Positions 60,201-64,000 of a stretch of DNA of 64,000 bases are shown here, piece after piece. Position 1 is the stretch's first letter. Every line of letters begins with the position of its first letter. The position numbers and the translations under genes are program-made. Below the pieces are notes generated by a model. That model was not told where the DNA came from. It worked only from the letters and a program-made list of their open reading frames with translations, and searched no databases. The stretch comes from Cacajao melanocephalus (Eukaryota > Chordata > Mammalia > Primates > Pitheciidae). Location: positions 124,001 through 188,000 of the forward strand of contig CAUYLG010022115.1 of the NCBI GenBank assembly GCA_963573385.1, given 5' to 3'.

Positions 60201-63200
60201 CAGAGGTGGAGAAGGGCTTTCTGTCTGCTTCATAAACAGAGGAAGAATTTTCCAGGCAGAGAGCTAGAAGAAGAGTGTTCCAGAGACACAGCCCAACCAA
60301 ACATGATACCTACCTGGAAAAAGAAGATTGAGAAGGCAGACAGCATCAAAATAATGCCACCTGTATTTGATCATCTGCAAGAGAAATACTTTGCTGTACT
60401 CTGGTGGACGCCACATCTGGTTAATTCCAGATTTGTGTAATGATGGCCATTTGACATGGCTGCAGGCTTCCTTCCAGAGAGGAAGGAAGGAAGAAGGAAC
60501 AAAGGCATCATTTGGGACTAAAAAAGAATGGCAAATGTCCATGGCCTGAAATTTAAGATCTACATTGACAGTAAACATTTTGGGGAAGGAAAGGTCTATG
60601 AAAGTTAGAAAGGTATTCACAGAGATTGTTCAGGTTCTCTATGGTAGAACTGAGCGTTAGGAGAGCATTAGGAAATATGGAGAGATCAACCAGTTTCAAA
60701 GGAATCACTGGGCTTCTTGAACTAGCCTTTGAAAAAGTAAGGCTGAGTCATGCCATTAGAAGCTTAAAATATTGGTCTGATGATCTCCAAGACTCTCGTC
60801 CACAAGAGAAATGACAGGTGGATGAAATTTAATTTCACCCAGTTGGGAGCGCTGTAAGGTGACAGCTGTTGACATTCATGAATTGTTACCGCTTTTACAG
60901 GCAGGCATACGTGACACCAACTGCAGTCAACGCAGCTTTACATCTTGGAACAGACACAAATGCATTTTGTCTTTTCATCAACACATCTGATACTGTATCC
61001 TCTTCATGGAAGCCTTCAAAATTAGCCCCTGAAATCAATTTGATTTTACACAAAGTTTTCTCTTACTAGTGTTTCCTGGAACTGTGCTTCGTGGATGGAG
61101 GAGGGAGAAGAGAAAGAAGGAAAGGACAGAGTGGATGCAGCATAGAAGGGAGGAAGTATTTTTTTTCTTCTAAGAATCCTGTTGTGTGTTGGAATTTTTT
61201 TTAAGCGCAGGTGAGAGTTTAAGCTGATTTTCTATAAGAGAGATGTCAGTGTTTTGTTGAAGAAAATGTCCCAAAGTTCATTTTGGTTGTGAGAGCTCAG
61301 TCTCCTTGAGTTACAGTAGATGGGAAAGATTTGGGGGTCATCCATAGCAGCTTGACAACAGTCTTGGGGCCCTGGAGAGAAAAGACTGCAGGGAGAGAAG
61401 GTGGGAGGGTGAGACAGTGGACACCGTGGCCATGGAAGAAAATGCCCAGTGAGAAATCCTCAGGGATGGTCAAGGAAATTTTAAGAGTGACCTCAAGCAA
61501 ATGGCTTCCTGTTTTCTACTGCGTGCTATGATTCTTTCTCTGTGACTCCCCTAGTGCCCAATAAAAGTATGCTGTGCCGATTGCTTTCATGGAAACGTTT
61601 GTGGGAGAATAATCTGCTGGCCACGTGGGACAGAGCAGGGCAGGCAGAGGAGGGCAGCTGCAGAACGGCCTGTGTCTCCAGGAGACGGTGCTGCTGGGGT
61701 GGGTGCAGGAGGGAGCCCTGGATTCTGCCCAGGCACGCAGGGCACCAAAGATGACCCGTGGGGAAGCTCCCTGCCTGGGCTTCCCTGAGGGCACCCCAGT
61801 TCCTCCTCCGGACACCTTACTTGGGGAATACTCCCTGCGCCTATGCGGCTCTGCTGAGGGCATCACCCACCGGGATAGACCTGCTGTGGCAACTGCACTT
61901 GTCCTTTTCTGGGCCTCCAGGAGGAAGGCAAAACGACTGGCTTCTCAGCTGGCGGCTCCTGGTTTGCCCTTCTGGACTCATAGGTCTCAGGTCCAAGGGA
62001 AAATGAAATATGGGCTTAAAAGGGGGGTGGGAGAACAGTCCACCTGAGAGCTCCATCACGTGTGGCTAAGCAGCCACATCCTGCCAGCGCTCTGCAAAAC
62101 TGTACTTCCTTTTCAGTGACCTGACTTCCCCTTCCCTCCTTCACTTTCACCCCTCCTACTCAACTTCCTGTCTCCACCACTACCCCTCCTGAAGCTTGCC
62201 AACCCTCACTGTAGATCGTTCGAGGGGATTTCCAGAGGCCCCCTCCCACCTGCCCAGGGAAGGTAGCTTCTGGGTAAGGAAGCATGCCATAGTGGGTAAC
62301 CGTGACGCTCTAGCGAAGTGAACTTGAGCAAGTTTCTCACTTCCCTCTTTGCACAGTTGGGACTCTCACCCTCAGGTCGCTGTAAGATTGAATTGACACA
62401 ATGTACATGAAAGTACCCAATGTAGTGCCTGCGCCTAAAAATGGCTCAAGACACAGCGGCTGCCTTTTGTGCAAGGGGCGGGAAGGAGGTCTTTAAGGAG
62501 CCTGACCGGGGAAGATCATGGCAGTGAACGCTAATAGGCGTGTGACGCCGTCAGGTACTTCCCCTAAGAGGTTACCTTTAATCCTCACAATCGTCCTTGG
62601 AGGGAGCACTACAGGCAGCCCCAATTAACAGATTGCTGGGGTCCCCCCCAAGGCTCCACACCTAAAAAAGTGAGGAGGCAAAGATAACTGGGGAAGAAAT
62701 AGGAGCCAGTTTCTCACAATCACATCAGCCCACTCACTTAGGAAGCAGGGTAACCGGCTCTTGTCCCTTTTTCGTTATTTAAGCCACTATTCTCCCTGCA
62801 GGCAGGACACTCAAAGACCCATATGCAAAGGCCGCCTCCCCCATCATGGAGCGGCCCTCCAGGGGCCCTGGTATTTTTCCTTCATGGTGAGAGTGAGAAA
62901 TGACGCCGGAAATGCAGCAAACCACCATGGCATGTGTATACCTATGTAACAAAGCTGCATGTTCTGCACATATACCCCAGAACTTAAAGTATACATACAA
63001 AACATTCCAGTGTGTTATGGATGGGAACCCAGATGCCAGCAAGCAGGACTGGGACTTCAATTATCTGTCAACCTTTAAACCCACTTTCCACGGTCAGTCC
63101 TAGGCTGAGACGTACGCGTCAGCTTCTCTCTGGTGGAGCAGGAGGAACCTTCATTCTGCCCCTGCTAATACTAGCCCATGCTCAAGATTTGAGTCTGGTG

Positions 63201-63717
63201 CTGGAAACACTCAACCTGTGGACCCATCCTCTTACCTGGCCAAAGGTGGGCAGGGTGTGCCCAGAAGCGCATGAGCAGTTCTCTCTCTCTTCCAGACTCT
63301 TCTGAGGGTCACTGTCACTTTTAAAGTATTTTCTGGGTGGAGGCTTGGGCTTGGAGGATGTAGGCTTTCTCACCAAAATCTCAAAGGATTTCTTTAGTCT
63401 CAGCGGTGGGTGGCTGTCCCGTTTCTCTGGGAGGGGTGGGCTTTCCTGGGGCAGCCTGGAGGATGCTACAGAAAGCACCCCTGGCTCCTGTGCCAGGGGC
63501 AGGCTGGGGCTGTGAGTGCTGATGTCCACATTGGAGGATGGCTTCTCAGCACTGCCACCCCCAGGACTTCCCCCCGGGGACCCAGACATGTAGCTGCTGT
63601 CACTGCTGGAGCGGACCATGATCTTCTGAGCCCTGCGATGTGGGGGCGCTGAGTTCTTCTCTTGCTCCTTCTCCAAGGTAGGCCGCCCGTGCCAACTGCT
63701 TTCCAGCCTTTTGACAC
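48099..63717 (-). CDS. IL16: IL16, pro-interleukin-16 (3' part, 8 coding exons)
   Basis: Exons in transcript order (minus strand): 63236-63717, 59335-59485, 55973-57068, 54974-55142, 53259-53360, 50943-51186, 50560-50685, 48099-48292 (stop TAG). All are GT-AG and the phases agree. Upstream exons of the long (neuronal) form lie beyond the window. The shorter pro-IL-16 starts at the ATG at 57018 ([15 protein letters not shown]) and is 626 residues. Seen: SH3-ligand-like PVAPKPAW, two PDZ domains each with a GLGF loop (about residues 411-500 and 528-615), and SSTD|S at Asp510. Known: caspase-3 cuts human pro-IL-16 at this Asp, releasing the C-terminal chemoattractant IL-16 (CD4 ligand) while the N-terminal part acts in the nucleus. 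The mature part here is 116 residues, against 121 in human (memory). The gene is convergent with STARD5. Confidence 0.97.
48950..49130 (+). mobile_element. MIR fragment in IL16 intron
   Basis: Contains caggtgaggaaaccgagaac, ctggcccagagcttcacagc agctaagtgg and gaacccagactttctggctc. Confidence 0.7.
49891..50170 (-). mobile_element. Alu in IL16 intron
   Basis: Reads as reverse complement on the plus strand, so it lies in the sense direction of IL16. T run then gaggcagagtcttgctcgg to ggtgtgagccagg. Confidence 0.94.
50560..50685 (-). CDS. IL16: IL16 exon G of window (mature IL-16 PDZ, first half)
   Basis: Minus-strand acceptor gtgtttttctcag, donor tcaaag|gtgtgg, a weak donor. It completes Thr521, then [45 protein letters not shown] is again the PDZ loop. 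Confidence 0.95.
50943..51186 (-). CDS. IL16: IL16 exon F of window (PDZ, C-terminal half; caspase-3 site)
   Basis: Minus-strand acceptor tttgctcag, donor gattcta|gtaagt. Residues 440-520: [57 protein letters not shown], then linker [19 protein letters not shown]. The Asp510 codon is at 50976-50974. The segment after the cut is shorter than in human IL-16 (memory). Confidence 0.95.
51571..51700 (-). mobile_element. Partial Alu / free monomer in IL16 intron
   Basis: Only one monomer-sized part is present, from tagagacagggtctccca to ccaccacactcagcca. Confidence 0.85.
53259..53360 (-). CDS. IL16: IL16 exon E of window (PDZ, N-terminal half)
   Basis: Minus-strand acceptor ttccttctgcag, donor attacg|gtgagt. 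34 codons [34 protein letters not shown] (residues 406-439); GLGF is the PDZ carboxylate-binding loop. Phase 0 on both sides. Confidence 0.95.
54974..55142 (-). CDS. IL16: IL16 exon D of window
   Basis: Minus-strand acceptor ccccatgaaag, donor ttaaag|gtaggt. It completes Asn349, then [56 protein letters not shown]. Acidic/amphipathic segment leading into the first PDZ domain of the short form. Confidence 0.95.
55815..55843 (+). repeat. (CA)n microsatellite in IL16 intron
   Basis: Short run acacacgcacacacacacac just past IL16 exon C (about 130 bases into the intron on the minus strand, where it reads as GT). Confidence 0.85.
55973..57068 (-). CDS. IL16: IL16 exon C of window (holds pro-IL-16 start codon)
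   Basis: Minus-strand acceptor ctgcacggtag, donor ctcaa|gtgagt. Reads [17 protein letters not shown] then the internal Met at 57018. 348 codons of the short form follow: [76 protein letters not shown]. Mostly disordered and Ser/Pro-rich. In pro-IL-16 this is the nuclear and scaffold part (known from the family). Confidence 0.96.
57018..57068 (-). other. IL16: Internal start region of short pro-IL-16
   Basis: In the long transcript this part of exon C is coding ([17 protein letters not shown]). In the haematopoietic short transcript it is expected to be 5' UTR, with translation from the ATG at 57018. Known: human pro-IL-16 has its own promoter in the intron just upstream. Here that would be 57069 to about 57300. 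I see no TATA box there and cannot place the transcription start. Confidence 0.6.
57069..59334 (-). other. IL16: IL16 intron upstream of exon C, expected site of pro-IL-16 promoter
   Basis: A MER20-like relic lies at 57775 and a MIR at 58680; otherwise unique. The human short-form promoter is TATA-less and lies in the equivalent place (memory). Nothing in the sequence fixes a start. Confidence 0.5.
57775..57965 (-). mobile_element. MER20-like DNA transposon relic in IL16 intron
   Basis: Contains ttctccaccttggctacaca and ctaaaaatactgacacccac, recalling MER20. Strand call is uncertain. Confidence 0.5.
59335..59485 (-). CDS. IL16: IL16 exon B of window
   Basis: Minus-strand acceptor tttacaccacag, donor agcccag|gtaagc. 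50 codons [50 protein letters not shown] plus one base. A low-complexity linker in the long isoform. Confidence 0.93.
62285..62450 (-). mobile_element. MIR fragment in IL16 intron
   Basis: Contains gaacttgagcaagtttctca cttcc and tgtaagattgaattgacaca. Further MIR-like pieces are visible at 7690-7840, 8820-8990, 19085-19180, 55195-55310 and 58680-58850. Confidence 0.55.
62898..63003 (+). mobile_element. L1 3' end fragment
   Basis: Matches the well-known 3' terminus of primate L1 (aaatgacg..., accaycatggcayrtgtata, cctatgtaacaaagctgcat, cacatataccccagaactta). About 105 bases, strongly 5' truncated, no clear poly-A tail. Confidence 0.85.
63236..63717 (-). CDS. IL16: IL16 exon A of window (long-form linker)
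   Basis: Minus-strand acceptor cttcccacacag, donor ggccag|gtaaga. Two bases finish a codon, then 160 codons: [20 protein letters not shown], a Ser/Gly-rich run [44 protein letters not shown], ending GHTLPTFGQ. Hydrophilic linker present only in the long IL16 form; the Pro/Lys run resembles an SH3 ligand. Confidence 0.94.
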
Positions 63718-64000
63718 CTGTGTGGGAAGCACAAGCTGAGCTTCAGAAGATGAAAAAACACCCCCAGCCTCGCCTGTGACTACTGCAGGCATCACACTGT
63801 ACACAGCTGTCTCATCTGAGGCCACGCTTGATCTGGAGCATGGCAATCTTGGTGTTTGACCCCGGTGAGCTGTCTGACTTTAGGTTGGGAAAATCGTTCA
63901 AGCTTTCTGAGCCTGTGAGTGATGGATATGGATATATGCCCCCCAGATCACCCATCAAGGGAGGGCTTGGAGTCCCAGCTGTGGAGAGTGGTGCTGGTAG

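Larger units (their letters stand above)
59486..63235 (-). other. IL16: IL16 intron between exons A and B
   Basis: 3.75 kb of mostly unique sequence with a MIR (62285) and an L1 3' fragment (62898). The open frame at 61625-62047 has no recognised similarity and I do not call it. Confidence 0.6.

Noticed and set aside
61625..62047. 140-codon frame in an IL16 intron
   Set aside because: No recognisable domain, no splice pattern, and frames on the other strand are equally open. Treated as chance in GC-rich sequence.

Overview
This is primate nuclear DNA. Three vertebrate genes with canonical introns can be read, Alu elements occur on both strands, and there is a primate L1 3' end plus many old MIR, MER and L1M relics. 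The gene set TMC3 - STARD5 - IL16 matches the human 15q25.1 neighbourhood in the opposite orientation (from memory). The STARD5 and IL16 proteins differ from the human proteins as I remember them at about 5% or more of positions, so a non-human anthropoid is more likely than human. I cannot name the species.

Layout. 1-21.9 kb (+): the 3' two thirds of TMC3, a transmembrane channel-like membrane protein, in 13 recognisable coding exons (3308-21907) that give an open frame of 788 complete residues; its 5' exons lie before the window. 21.9-26.6 kb: intergenic, with an antisense ERV LTR-like block and old repeats. 26.6-27.1 kb: a GC-rich, TATA-less promoter with a CCAAT box and GC boxes. 27.0-43.7 kb (+): complete STARD5, a START-domain sterol/bile-acid binding protein, six coding exons, 213 residues. 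43.7-48.1 kb: tail-to-tail space between STARD5 and IL16. 48.1-63.7 kb (-): the 3' part of IL16, eight coding exons. It includes the internal start of the 626-residue pro-IL-16, the caspase-3 site, and the exons for mature IL-16 with its PDZ domain.

The standout non-genic structure is a 5.15-kb minisatellite (37399-42555) inside the last STARD5 intron. It has about 80 units of two kinds, 59 and 65 bp, that differ only in the last segment. Its left part is an exact run of seven 124-bp dimers; other parts show identical neighbouring units and segments copied 1.4 and 3.4 kb apart. Nearly every unit carries a 5'-splice-site-like motif in the sense direction of STARD5.

Other points worth attention are a tandem duplication that copied the 3' splice site of STARD5 exon 4, a GC-AG intron in TMC3, a shortened segment just after the IL-16 caspase site, an AATAAA pair on opposite strands between the convergent genes, and a 23-codon open frame with coding-like codon use in the same interval. 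The three genes have no evident joint pathway; they are ordinary chromosomal neighbours. I found no prokaryotic-type system, CRISPR array, tRNA or rRNA.
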